A stretch of 64,000 nt of DNA, taken from assembly GCF_003332305.1 (NCBI RefSeq), contig NZ_QOIO01000002.1, positions 62,001-126,000 of the forward strand, given 5' to 3'. A program made the translations under genes and the position numbers. The notes under the pieces are model-generated. The model searched no databases. It was not told the origin of the DNA and saw only the letters and a program-made list of their open reading frames with translations. This DNA comes from Microvirga aerophila. Lineage in GTDB: Bacteria > Pseudomonadota > Alphaproteobacteria > Rhizobiales > Beijerinckiaceae. This document shows positions 17,591 through 25,408 of this stretch, piece after piece. How positions within the stretch are numbered: the first letter of the stretch is position 1; each line of letters begins with the position of its first letter.

Positions 17591-18496
17591 TCAGTCAGTG
17601 TCTTTCATGAGCGCGCCAGTCACCCGGACGGTGCGCTCCCGGTGGGCCGTATAAAGCCCGCTTGCGATGATCACGACCGCTCCAGCGACGGTCCATTGGT
17701 CGGGAACATTGGCGAAGATCAGGTAGCCGAGCAGGCCCGACCAAATCAGCTGGCTATACGCGAAGGGCGCCAGAACGGATGCCCGGGCCTGCTGGAAGGC
17801 CACGACCACGAGCCATTGGGCAATTGTGGATGAAATTCCGGTGATCAGGGCCAGCCCGATCTCTGGCCAGCCGGGTGAAACCCACTGAAACGGGACAATG
17901 ACCGAGGTCGCCAGCAATCCGACGAGTGCTGCATAGGTCAGTGAGACGACCGGACCATCCGCTCCGCTCATCTTGCGGGTGACCACGAGGGCGACGGCCC
18001 AGCTTGTGGCCGACAATATCGGCAGGATGGCGGCCGCGTCGAACGCTCCCGCGCCCGGCCTGACGATGATGAGGACCCCAAGCAGCCCTACTCCCACCGC
18101 CGACCACCGGCGCCACCCCACAACCTCCCCCAGGAACGGAATCGAGAGAGCCGTTACAATGACGGGTGAGACGAACGCAATGGCCGTGGCCTCCGCCATC
18201 GGCAGGAAGGCCAAGCCCATGATGAAGAAGACCGATGAACCCAGCACACCAAGAGCGCGGAGCATCTGCAGGGTCGGACGCTGCGAGCGCAGCGCGGAGG
18301 ATTGTCTCGTGACGCATATCGTCCCCACCATCAGCAGGGTGAAAATGCAGAAGCGAAGCCATGCCACTTCGACCGCCGGCAAGGTCGCGGTCATTACCTT
18401 GGATGCGGCGTCCGAACAGGAGAAGAAGGCAAGCGCCAGGATCATAAGGGCGATGCCCCGCAGCGGGCGATCGCGGTTGACGGGGAATTCACGCAT
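17591..18496 (-). CDS. DMT-superfamily (EamA) transporter
   Basis: About 301 residues with ten hydrophobic helices in two EamA halves (start RGIALMILALAFFSCSDAASK; second half AILPILSATSWAVALVVTRK). The frame is open to 18652, but the upstream 52 residues look non-homologous; the ATG at 18496 precedes the first helix, and no start has a strong ribosome site. It is divergent from ltnD, with 174 bases between. It may export or import a metabolite linked to it; that is inference. Confidence 0.8.
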   Translation of the reverse strand: MREFPVNRDRPLRGIALMILALAFFSCSDAASKVMTATLPAVEVAWLRFCIFTLLMVGTICVTRQSSALRSQRPTLQMLRALGVLGSSVFFIMGLAFLPMAEATAIAFVSPVIVTALSIPFLGEVVGWRRWSAVGVGLLGVLIIVRPGAGAFDAAAILPILSATSWAVALVVTRKMSGADGPVVSLTYAALVGLLATSVIVPFQWVSPGWPEIGLALITGISSTIAQWLVVVAFQQARASVLAPFAYSQLIWSGLLGYLIFANVPDQWTVAGAVVIIASGLYTAHRERTVRVTGALMKDTD

Positions 18497-18670
18497 CGAA
18501 ATGGGACTGGCTCCGATTGCGGCAAGGAAGGGGAACGGGCCCGCTCCTACGGCCAAACGCCTTCGACCTTGAGGTCTGTTGCTGCATCCGACTGGGGGAC
18601 GCCTTACTTCCCTTTCTGTCAAATAGGCTCGACTATCAACAAGTGATTTCACCGAAGGGGACAGGACACC

Positions 18671-19555
18671 ATGACACGCATCGCTTTCGTCGGCCTTGGC
18701 GCGATGGGACTGCCGATGGCCAAGAACCTCGTCGCAAAAGGCTTCACGGTCGGCGGATACGATTTGAACTCCAAAGCCCTGGAGAACCTTGAGAGTGCCG
18801 GCGGCCTGCGGGCGGCAAGTGCCGCCGATGTCGCGTCAGGGGCGGATATGCTGATCCTGATGGTTGTGAATGCCGCCCAGGCTGAAGCTGTCCTGTTTGA
18901 CGGAGGATCACTTGCGGCTCTCAGCCCGAACGGAATCGTTGCCCTGATGGCGACCTGCCCGCCATCGGCCGCGGAGGCGATCGAACAGCGGGTTCGGGAG
19001 ACCGGCCGGCGATTGCTCGATGCTCCGGTGTCAGGAGGCGTGGCGGGCGCAACAGCCGGAACTCTCACGATCATGGCGGCAGGCGCACGTCAGACATTCG
19101 AGGAGGCGAAGCCTGTTCTCGACGCCCTCGGCGACAAGGTCTTTCATGTGGGTGAACGCCCTGGTCAGGGCGCCATGGTGAAAACTGTCAACCAGCTGCT
19201 CTGCGGCGTTCATATCGCCGTGGCCGCGGAGGCATTGGCGCTCGCCGGGAAGGTCAATGTCGATCTGAATATCCTGCTCCAGATCCTAGGCGGTTCGGCC
19301 GCGTCGAGCTGGATGCTGAAGGACCGGGGACCACGCATGCTGGAGGCCGACCCTCACGTGGCCAGCGCGGTTGACATCTTTGTCAAGGATCTCGGCATCG
19401 TCTTGAATGCGGGACGGGACACGAAGGCCGCGTTGCCGTTGGCGGCGGCTGCCCATCAGATGTTTCTCGCCGCGTCCGGGCGGGGCGAAGGCGCTGCGGA
19501 TGACAGCCAAGTCATCCGGTCCTACCTCGCCCTGAATGGTCAGACTCTTGCCTGA
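18671..19555 (+). CDS. ltnD: L-threonate dehydrogenase-like (3-hydroxyisobutyrate dehydrogenase superfamily)
   Basis: 294 residues. The Rossmann motif FVGLGAMG is at the N-terminus, and the substrate motif DAPVSGG lies near residue 118. The catalytic Lys is in the MVKTVNQLLCGVHIA segment. The C-terminus has SAVDIFVKDLGIV and DDSQVI, which match LtnD better than GarR or MmsB as I recall these families. LtnD oxidises L-threonate to 2-oxo-tetronate with NAD+, the first step of L-threonate catabolism. The next enzymes (OtnI, OtnK, OtnC) lie 30 kb away at 49.7-52.5 kb. It starts with ATG 10 bases after an AAGGGGA site and is followed by a terminator. Confidence 0.75.
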   Translation: MTRIAFVGLGAMGLPMAKNLVAKGFTVGGYDLNSKALENLESAGGLRAASAADVASGADMLILMVVNAAQAEAVLFDGGSLAALSPNGIVALMATCPPSAAEAIEQRVRETGRRLLDAPVSGGVAGATAGTLTIMAAGARQTFEEAKPVLDALGDKVFHVGERPGQGAMVKTVNQLLCGVHIAVAAEALALAGKVNVDLNILLQILGGSAASSWMLKDRGPRMLEADPHVASAVDIFVKDLGIVLNAGRDTKAALPLAAAAHQMFLAASGRGEGAADDSQVIRSYLALNGQTLA

Positions 19556-19558
19556 CAG

Positions 19559-19592
19559 GCCCGAGGCGTTTGAACGCGGGGCTCGGGCTTTC
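19559..19592 (+). terminator. Terminator candidate after ltnD
   Basis: GCCCGAG (19559-19565) pairs with CTCGGGC (19582-19588), with a smaller GCGTT/AACGC hairpin inside, then TTTC. It begins 4 bases after the ltnD stop. Confidence 0.55.
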
Positions 19593-19663
19593 AAATCGAT
19601 CGGTTAAGCCGGGGTAGAAGGTGCTTTGCGCCGAAGGGGTCGGCGCAGCACGGAATGCGTCGC

Positions 19664-19795
19664 TCAGAAATCCAGACCGAGCTTACCGGCTCGAGCCATG
19701 TGCTGCTTCATCAGACGCTTGGCCTTGAGCTGGTTGGCATAGGCGATTGCATTGACGACACGCATGACGACACGGAGGATGTTTGCAACGAACAT
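19664..19795 (-). CDS. Tiny amphipathic-helix protein
   Basis: A 43-residue ORF starting MFVANILRVVMRVVNAIA, a hydrophobic-basic helix followed by a Lys/Arg-rich second helix and a short GLDF tail. It is preceded by a strong ribosome site (GGAG, 8 bases) and by two palindromes (19817-19828, 19892-19914). No recognised family; a membrane-surface or nucleic-acid-contacting peptide would fit. Longer readings of the frame upstream lack an RBS. Confidence 0.45.
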   Translation of the reverse strand: MFVANILRVVMRVVNAIAYANQLKAKRLMKQHMARAGKLGLDF

Positions 19796-19816
19796 AAGAG
19801 TTTCTCCACAGAGTGT

Positions 19817-19828
19817 GGTCCTAGGACC
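19817..19828. promoter_or_regulatory. Perfect 12-bp palindrome GGTCCTAGGACC
   Basis: Self-complementary GGTCCTAGGACC, 22 bases upstream of the tiny gene starting at 19795. A possible operator in its promoter or leader. No known regulator is assigned. Confidence 0.35.
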
Positions 19829-19891
19829 AAGGCAGTCGCTTTCCGAACGCTGCCTGAGCCTAAGATGGGGCCTTATATTGCGATGCGGTAG

Positions 19892-19914
19892 ATAGGTCAG
19901 CACAGGTGACCTAT
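19892..19914. promoter_or_regulatory. Inverted repeat ATAGGTCA-N7-TGACCTAT
   Basis: Perfect 8-bp arms (19892-19899 and 19907-19914) separated by 7 bases, about 100 bases upstream of the tiny gene at 19795. It could be an operator or an RNA hairpin. The rest of the 19796-20041 gap shows nothing else. Confidence 0.35.
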
Positions 19915-20041
19915 GCGCCCCCAGCATGGATGCTTAATCCTGCTGCCGTATTCAGTTAACTATTGCATAAGGCGTGAGCACGCTGCCCATGGTTGCGCCG
20001 TAGCGTCATGAAGCTTGGCGAAGCACTAACCTGATCAAGCC

Positions 20042-20746
20042 TCAGTCGCTGATGTTGAGGATCGAGATCTTCGATTCCTCCCTGCGCCAGAGCCAATAGC
20101 ATTCCTGGATCGCGGTTCTGGCCAATTCGGGCTCCCGGTCCCGCAGGGCCTGCACCAAGGCACGATAGGCTTCGACATTCCGCTCGAAGGCTCCCCTCAC
20201 CATGGAGATGATCTTCACCTTGTTGGCGATGACCGACCGGATGACCGACGAGAGCCCATCGATGACGATCACGATGACCGGATTGCGACAGGCTTTGGCC
20301 AGGCTGGCATGGAGCTCGAACTGAAGCTCGACCACATCCTCCATGGTTTCACAGGCGGCGATCTCGTCGATGAGCCGGTCGAGTTCTTCGAAATCGGCCG
20401 TGCTCGCGTGGATTGCAGCCGCGCCGGCCATCTCTCGACCGATCATTTCCATGGCATTCTGAATCTGGTCGATCGAGATGAAGCCCAATTTCAGCGCAAC
20501 GCCGAAATAGAACTGGAGAAACCGCGAATTCGGCAGCGCCAGATAGGTGCCGCTGCCTTGAACACGCTGAAGCAGTCCAAGGGTTTCCAGGACGGTCAGC
20601 CGGTCGCGCAGGGTCGGTCGCTGGATGCCGAGTTGGTCAGCCAGTTCTCGCTCGGTCGGCAGTTTGATACGCCCACTCGGGTCGGGGCGTAGCTCCATTG
20701 CGATGTCAATGACGCGCGCAAGGATGTCGTCTTCGCCATCGGTCAT
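20042..20746 (-). CDS. GntR-family regulator (FadR/FCD subfamily)
   Basis: 234 residues. An N-terminal winged HTH (about 10-70) reads LPTERELADQLGIQR then TLRDRLTVLETLGLL and GSGTYL. The C-terminal half is an FCD-type helical ligand domain (about 90-225), with candidate metal ligands in the FELHASLAKACRN segment. It is the last gene of the minus-strand block that starts at 28310, 18 bases after the FGGY kinase, so it is probably co-expressed with the enzymes it controls. The TTGGT-N3-ACCAA sites at 24.2 and 28.3 kb fit its family's operator style. The effector is probably the pathway sugar or a phosphorylated intermediate (inference). Confidence 0.88.
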   Translation of the reverse strand: MTDGEDDILARVIDIAMELRPDPSGRIKLPTERELADQLGIQRPTLRDRLTVLETLGLLQRVQGSGTYLALPNSRFLQFYFGVALKLGFISIDQIQNAMEMIGREMAGAAAIHASTADFEELDRLIDEIAACETMEDVVELQFELHASLAKACRNPVIVIVIDGLSSVIRSVIANKVKIISMVRGAFERNVEAYRALVQALRDREPELARTAIQECYWLWRREESKISILNISD

Positions 20747-20764
20747 CGAGAATCGTCGTTCCTC

Positions 20765-22321
20765 TTATCCAGATGCTCGTGTCCCAAGGCGGGGCCTCGT
20801 CTCCACATCTGCGTACCGGTCGGAGCTGCGATCTGCAAGAGCATGCATCAGGTCCCGCAACTGCGGGTAAGCCGAATCGAAGATCTTGAACATATGATCG
20901 TAGGTATCGAGGGTCCGCTGGGGCCCAGGCTTGATCGGCACGGCATTCTCCCGGATCAGCGGGAGATCCGCATCTTGCGCGCTGGTGAACATCCCTGCCG
21001 CTATGGCGCCCAGGAGGCCTGCGCCAAGGGCGGCGGCGTCCGGCATGTCCGACATGATGTAATCGAGCTTCAGGACGTCGGCTTTCATTTGACCCCAGAA
21101 CCGGTTGCGTGCGCCGCCGCCGACGCCGAGCATGCGCTCTGGCCGTATGCCCCACTTGGCCGAGCCGCGCTCCAGGATCTGCCTCAGGCCAAAGGTGGTT
21201 CCCTCGAAGACCGCGCGGACCATGTCCTGCCGGGTGTGCCGGAGAAGCAACCCGAGCCAGCTACCGCTCGCCTCGGCGTCCCAGATTGGGCTCCGTTCCC
21301 CTGCGAGGTAAGGCAGAAACAGCAGGCCGTTCGCCCCGGGGATGGATTCCTGCGCCAGACGCTCCAACTCCGCAAGGGTCTGGAGTTCCGGCCACACTTT
21401 GTTGTTGAGCCAGCCGAAGGCTCCCCCAAGGGTCGACATGGCGCCATGGGCGAGCCAGCGTCCGGGGATGATATGCTGCCGGTGCAGGAAGGATGCCTCG
21501 AAATCGGGTCGGTCGAGGCAAAAGGTGATCACACCCGACGTTCCCACCGACTCGAACACCTTGCCGCCATCCACGAGACCAACCGCGAAGGATGCGGCTG
21601 CCGTATCGGCAGCGCCAAGCGCCACCGGGGTTCCGGCCCGGATCCCCGTCAAGGCCGAGGCTGCGTCGGTCACCTGGCCGATGGCGTCGGTGCAGGAACG
21701 AATGTCGGGCAACATCGCAGCATCGAGCCCCCAGACAGCCAGGAGATCAGCACTCCAGGAAGGCTCGGCAGTGCCGATCCGCATCAGCCCCGAATAGGAA
21801 GCCTGCGTGGGCTCGATGGCATCCTGGCCACTGAGTTGGCGGGCCAGAAAGCCATTGAGCATGGTAACCCGGCGTACTCGGGCCCAAGCTGCGGGCTCGT
21901 GTTCACGGACCCATGCGAGGTTGGCCGCCCAGCACGTGGATGTACTGGTCCGGTTTCCTGTCTCCCGGGCGTAGGCCGGAGCGTCCGATCCTACCACCGC
22001 GTCGAGGCGCGCCTGAGCGCGGCCGTCCAGATAGAGGATCCCCGGCCTGACTGCACGGCCATCCCCGTCGAGGAGGATGGTCGTCGGGCAGGTCGTCGCA
22101 AGGCCTATCGACATGATCGAAGGCACCCGCGCTGCGACCTCCCGGATCGCCTCGGCGGTTGCGGCCCAGTAGCGCTCGAGATCAATCTCCGCCCAAAGCG
22201 AATAGGGCGTGATCACAGGCACCGCCCGATGAGCCTTGGCAATCAGCTGGCCTTCGCGTGTGAAGGCGCAAACCTTGATCCCGCTCGTACCTGCGTCAAC
22301 GCCGAGGAAGGCTTCAGTCAT
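20765..22321 (-). CDS. FGGY-family carbohydrate kinase
   Basis: A 518-residue sugar kinase of the xylulokinase/LsrK type. The N-terminal ATPase motif is FLGVDAGTSGIKV. The catalytic Asp is in GAADTAAASFAVG (about residue 240). FGGY family segments are FLPYLAGERSPIWDAEASG and LGVGGGARNRFWGQMKADV. The last 50 residues are longer than in typical xylulokinases. It overlaps the upstream dehydrogenase gene by 8 bases. It should phosphorylate the ketose or keto-acid made by the alcohol dehydrogenase before aldol cleavage; the substrate is not predictable. Confidence 0.88.
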   Translation of the reverse strand: MTEAFLGVDAGTSGIKVCAFTREGQLIAKAHRAVPVITPYSLWAEIDLERYWAATAEAIREVAARVPSIMSIGLATTCPTTILLDGDGRAVRPGILYLDGRAQARLDAVVGSDAPAYARETGNRTSTSTCWAANLAWVREHEPAAWARVRRVTMLNGFLARQLSGQDAIEPTQASYSGLMRIGTAEPSWSADLLAVWGLDAAMLPDIRSCTDAIGQVTDAASALTGIRAGTPVALGAADTAAASFAVGLVDGGKVFESVGTSGVITFCLDRPDFEASFLHRQHIIPGRWLAHGAMSTLGGAFGWLNNKVWPELQTLAELERLAQESIPGANGLLFLPYLAGERSPIWDAEASGSWLGLLLRHTRQDMVRAVFEGTTFGLRQILERGSAKWGIRPERMLGVGGGARNRFWGQMKADVLKLDYIMSDMPDAAALGAGLLGAIAAGMFTSAQDADLPLIRENAVPIKPGPQRTLDTYDHMFKIFDSAYPQLRDLMHALADRSSDRYADVETRPRLGTRASG

Positions 22322-23354
22322 TGCGGATCGCCACCTTCAATGCCCGCCCGCTCTCAGCCTCTTTCAGCGCCTCGACCGCATCGCCGAGTTCAAAGCGGTG
22401 CGTGACGAGGGAGTTCGCGTCAATGAGGCCGCCGGCAAGCAGGTTGAGCGCAGTCTCGTAGTCCTGACGCCGGAGCGCGCTCGCGCCGGTGACAGTGATC
22501 TCGTTGTAATGCACCAGGTTGACGTCGAACGTTGCCATGTCCCCCGCCGAGAAGCCCGCGAAGAGATTGACCCGCCCGCCCTTGCGCACGAGCTTCAAGG
22601 CTTCGTTCGCGAGCGCCGGCACGCCGATCGCCAGGATGGCCGCATCTGCGCCAAGCCCGTCGGTCACGTCACGGATGGCTCCCGCAAGGTCTTCCTTCGT
22701 GGGATCGAAAGCCAGATCGACGCCGCGATCGAGGGCTGCCTGCCGACGCATCTCGTTCGGCTCGCTCATGATCACGAGGCGCGCGCCAGCGCGACGGGCC
22801 AGCGCCGCATGCATCAGGCCGATGGGCCCGGCACCCAGGATGACGACCACATCGCCCAGGTTGACGCCCACGTTGCGCATGCCGTTGATGCAGCAGGCCA
22901 GCGGCTCGGCAAGTGCTGCGGCTTCGTAGGCCATGCCTTGCGGAATTTTCACGGCGTTGCCGGATTCCAGCGCCAGAGCCGGCACCTTCAGGTACTCGGC
23001 ATAAGCTCCGTCGAACTCATAGCCGATGGCCTGACGGTTGAGGCAGACATTTTCGCGGCCGGTCTTGCAGTAGGCGCATCGCCGGCAGGGCATCACCGGG
23101 TTCACGGAAACCGCGTCGCCGCAGGAGAATTGCGAAACGCCTGCGCCGACCTCGACGACCTCTCCGGCAAACTCATGCCCGAGCACGGACGGGAACCGAA
23201 CCCCTTTGGTCTTGCGGCCACGCAGGATCCTGATGTCCGTACCGCAGACAGTCGCAGCTTTGACCTTGAGGATCAGTTCGCCAGGACCGGCCGACGGGGT
23301 CGGCATGTCCTGCAGGACGAAGTCGTCAGGAGCGCGAAGTACAGCTGCCTTCAT
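22314..23354 (-). CDS. Zinc-dependent medium-chain alcohol/polyol dehydrogenase
   Basis: A 346-residue sorbitol/threonine-dehydrogenase-like enzyme. Catalytic zinc ligands are C37 (VCGTD) and H60-E61 (LGHEFAG); structural zinc ligands are C90, C93, C96 and C104. The NAD(P) fold has VVILGAGPIGLMHA near residue 170 and EP after the second strand, which favours NAD(H). It overlaps the aldolase gene by 4 bases upstream and the kinase gene by 8 bases downstream. It probably oxidises a secondary hydroxyl of a polyol or sugar acid. Confidence 0.9.
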   Translation of the reverse strand: MKAAVLRAPDDFVLQDMPTPSAGPGELILKVKAATVCGTDIRILRGRKTKGVRFPSVLGHEFAGEVVEVGAGVSQFSCGDAVSVNPVMPCRRCAYCKTGRENVCLNRQAIGYEFDGAYAEYLKVPALALESGNAVKIPQGMAYEAAALAEPLACCINGMRNVGVNLGDVVVILGAGPIGLMHAALARRAGARLVIMSEPNEMRRQAALDRGVDLAFDPTKEDLAGAIRDVTDGLGADAAILAIGVPALANEALKLVRKGGRVNLFAGFSAGDMATFDVNLVHYNEITVTGASALRRQDYETALNLLAGGLIDANSLVTHRFELGDAVEALKEAESGRALKVAIRND

Positions 23355-24175
23355 GACTGGAGATCCTTCTCTTCCTCGAGAGCCCGATCATAGACCTTAA
23401 GGGCCTCTTCCACACTCGCGTCCTGGTGCATCAGTGCCGAAAGCGACTTGATCACTGCCGATGTATGCGGGTGGGACCAGACGAAGCGGCCGTAGGTAAC
23501 GCCGCGCATGCCAACGTCCAGCGCCTCGCGGGTCATGCGGAGGTAGTCTTCGAGGGTCTCGCCCATCTCGCCGCCTGCAAGTGCCACGATGGCCGGGCAG
23601 GAATCGACCACGAGGCGGAAGCTTTCAGCAGAACCCGACCACATGGTCTTGATGATGTCGACGCCAAGCTCGGCGCCGGCGCGAACCGCATAGGCGAGAA
23701 CCTGCGCATCATGCTGGTCCTTGATCAAAGCGCCCTTCGGATAGATGTGCGCCACGAGCGGCATGCCGGCGGAAGCTGCTTCCTTGGAGACCTTGCCCAG
23801 GAAGGTGAGCTGCTGTGCCTGATCGGGACCACCGACGATGCAGCCAACCGAGATCGCGTCGGCGCCCATGCGCACCGCCTCCTCCACGTCCGCCACCGGC
23901 GTGTCGTAGGTCGGGTGATACTGCACCGAATAGGCGCTGGCCTTCAGGATAATGGAAGACTGGCCGGCGTAGGGCGGGAACACTTTCTCGGCGATGCCCT
24001 TGTGCATCGTGATCGCGTCGGGCTTGCCGGCAGCAACCCTCTTCATCACCGACCGGATATCCACGAGACCCGGCATCATGCCGCGGGTGATCGGGTGATC
24101 CACGGTGATCGCCAGCATGCGGCCGGACTTTGGATTGACGATTCGGCTGAGGCGGACTTCTTTTCCGAGAAACAT
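23351..24175 (-). CDS. Class I aldolase, DeoC/LacD/LsrF family
   Basis: A 274-residue TIM-barrel aldolase. The Schiff-base Lys is K176 in GVDIIKTMWSG; D26 lies in ITVDHPITRG, and the phosphate-binding end includes ALAGGEM. The frame is open to 24265, but AAAAGGAG lies directly before the ATG at 24175. Class I enzymes of this kind cleave phosphorylated ketoses or sulfo- or deoxy-sugars, usually yielding dihydroxyacetone phosphate or a similar product. It is the first gene after an operator pair (24231-24292), so it has its own controlled promoter within the block. Confidence 0.85.
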   Translation of the reverse strand: MFLGKEVRLSRIVNPKSGRMLAITVDHPITRGMMPGLVDIRSVMKRVAAGKPDAITMHKGIAEKVFPPYAGQSSIILKASAYSVQYHPTYDTPVADVEEAVRMGADAISVGCIVGGPDQAQQLTFLGKVSKEAASAGMPLVAHIYPKGALIKDQHDAQVLAYAVRAGAELGVDIIKTMWSGSAESFRLVVDSCPAIVALAGGEMGETLEDYLRMTREALDVGMRGVTYGRFVWSHPHTSAVIKSLSALMHQDASVEEALKVYDRALEEEKDLQS

Positions 24176-24230
24176 GAAGGCTCCTTTTAAAGCGCAAAGC
24201 GGTCGGTTTGAACCGATAGAACGAATGACA

Positions 24231-24292
24231 GAAATTTGGTTATACCAATTTTGCCGAACAGACAATATCCACGGAAATTGGTCTTACCAATT
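24231..24292. promoter_or_regulatory. Paired operators TTGGT-N3-ACCAA, promoter of the aldolase gene
   Basis: Two palindromes lie upstream of the aldolase start. Site 1 core TTGGT-TAT-ACCAA is at 24236-24248, and site 2 core TTGGT-CTT-ACCAA is at 24278-24290. Both are flanked by A/T extensions. Their centres are 42 bases apart (about four helical turns). Site 2 abuts the stop of the 2-hydroxyacid dehydrogenase gene. I assign them to the GntR/FCD protein at 20042 by inference. Confidence 0.7.
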
Positions 24293-25277
24293 ACCCGATC
24301 GTGACGAGATTCCTTGGGGATCCGGCCCAGAACGCGTCGATGTTGTCGAAGAGCTGGTCAGTCAGCCCTTGGATCGCTTCGCTGCTGGCCCAGGCCACGT
24401 GAGGCGTCAGAATGAAATCGGGCCGGTCCACCAGGCGCATGAACGGATGGTCCGCCGCGGGAGGCTCGGCGGTGACGACGTCGAAGGCGGCGCCGGAGAT
24501 CCGGCCGCTGGTCAGCGCTTCCGCCAGAGCCGCCTCGTCCACCAGCCCGCCGCGCGCCGTGTTGATGATGAGGGGCCGCTGCTCCATGAGGGCGAATTCG
24601 GGACCCGAGATCATGTTGCGGGTGGAAGCCATGAGGGGCGAATGGAGTGTGATGATATCGCTCTGCCGCAGGACATCCTCGAAGGGCGTGTAGAGCGGCC
24701 CCATCCCGGTTGAACCCTTGTAGGCGGAAAACAGCACCCGCATGCCGAAGCCACGGGCAATGTCGGCAACCGCACGTCCGAGCACGCCGTCTCCGATGAT
24801 CCCTAAGGTCGAGCCGGAAAGGTCGCGGATCGGGTGGTCGAAGAAGCAGAATTGACCAGCCTCTTGCCACCGCCCCCGGCGGACGGAATCCGCATAGGCA
24901 AGGATGCTTCGGCGCAGGGCGAGCATGAGCGCGAACGTGTGCTCAGGCACGGTGTTGATCGCGTAGTTGCGGATGTTGCTCACCGCAATGCCACGTTCGG
25001 CACAGGCTGCCACGTCGACGACATCGGTGCCGGTCGCCGCAACGGCAATCAGTCGAAGCTCTGAGGCTCCATCGAGCGCCGCACGGCGCACCGGCGCCTT
25101 GTTGGTGATCACGATGTCGGCGTCCGCGATGCGGGACGCGACCTCGTCGGGAGCCGTCTTGTCAAAAGTCACGAGCTCGTGCGGAAAGGCAGGCGGCCGG
25201 AGCCTCGTTTCGGGCGAGAGAGTCTCGCGATCGAGGAAAACGATGCGTGCCGGTCGGACGGAGGGTTGATGGTTCAT
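24291..25277 (-). CDS. D-isomer-specific 2-hydroxyacid dehydrogenase
   Basis: 328 residues. The NAD-binding motif is GIIGDGVLGRAVADI near residue 165. Catalytic residues are the Arg in NTARGGLVDEA, the Glu in VVTAEPP and the His in LTPHVAWAS. Hydroxypyruvate/glycerate or a similar 2-oxoacid is the usual substrate, with NAD(P)H. It lies 131 bases after dctM and before the aldolase. Its exact role is unclear: it may reduce an oxoacid formed by the aldolase. Confidence 0.88.
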   Translation of the reverse strand: MNHQPSVRPARIVFLDRETLSPETRLRPPAFPHELVTFDKTAPDEVASRIADADIVITNKAPVRRAALDGASELRLIAVAATGTDVVDVAACAERGIAVSNIRNYAINTVPEHTFALMLALRRSILAYADSVRRGRWQEAGQFCFFDHPIRDLSGSTLGIIGDGVLGRAVADIARGFGMRVLFSAYKGSTGMGPLYTPFEDVLRQSDIITLHSPLMASTRNMISGPEFALMEQRPLIINTARGGLVDEAALAEALTSGRISGAAFDVVTAEPPAADHPFMRLVDRPDFILTPHVAWASSEAIQGLTDQLFDNIDAFWAGSPRNLVTIG

Positions 25278-25408
25278 CGTTGCACCACTTTCTACATAAC
25301 TGCGTCAGGAGCATCCGCAGCTTGCGCCCCTGCCCTCGCGCATGAGAAACGCCGCAGCTTTTTGTTCACGATCCTTGTCAGGCGCGTATGACACCCGCGC
25401 CCGGTATC

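Noticed and set aside
20843-22405. A 520-codon plus-strand frame opposite the FGGY kinase
   Set aside because: Antisense to a kinase with intact motifs; no domain, RBS or signal in the plus-strand translation.
22236-24190. Two plus-strand frames (385 and 254 codons) opposite the dehydrogenase and aldolase genes
   Set aside because: Antisense shadows of genes with catalytic residues visible on the minus strand.
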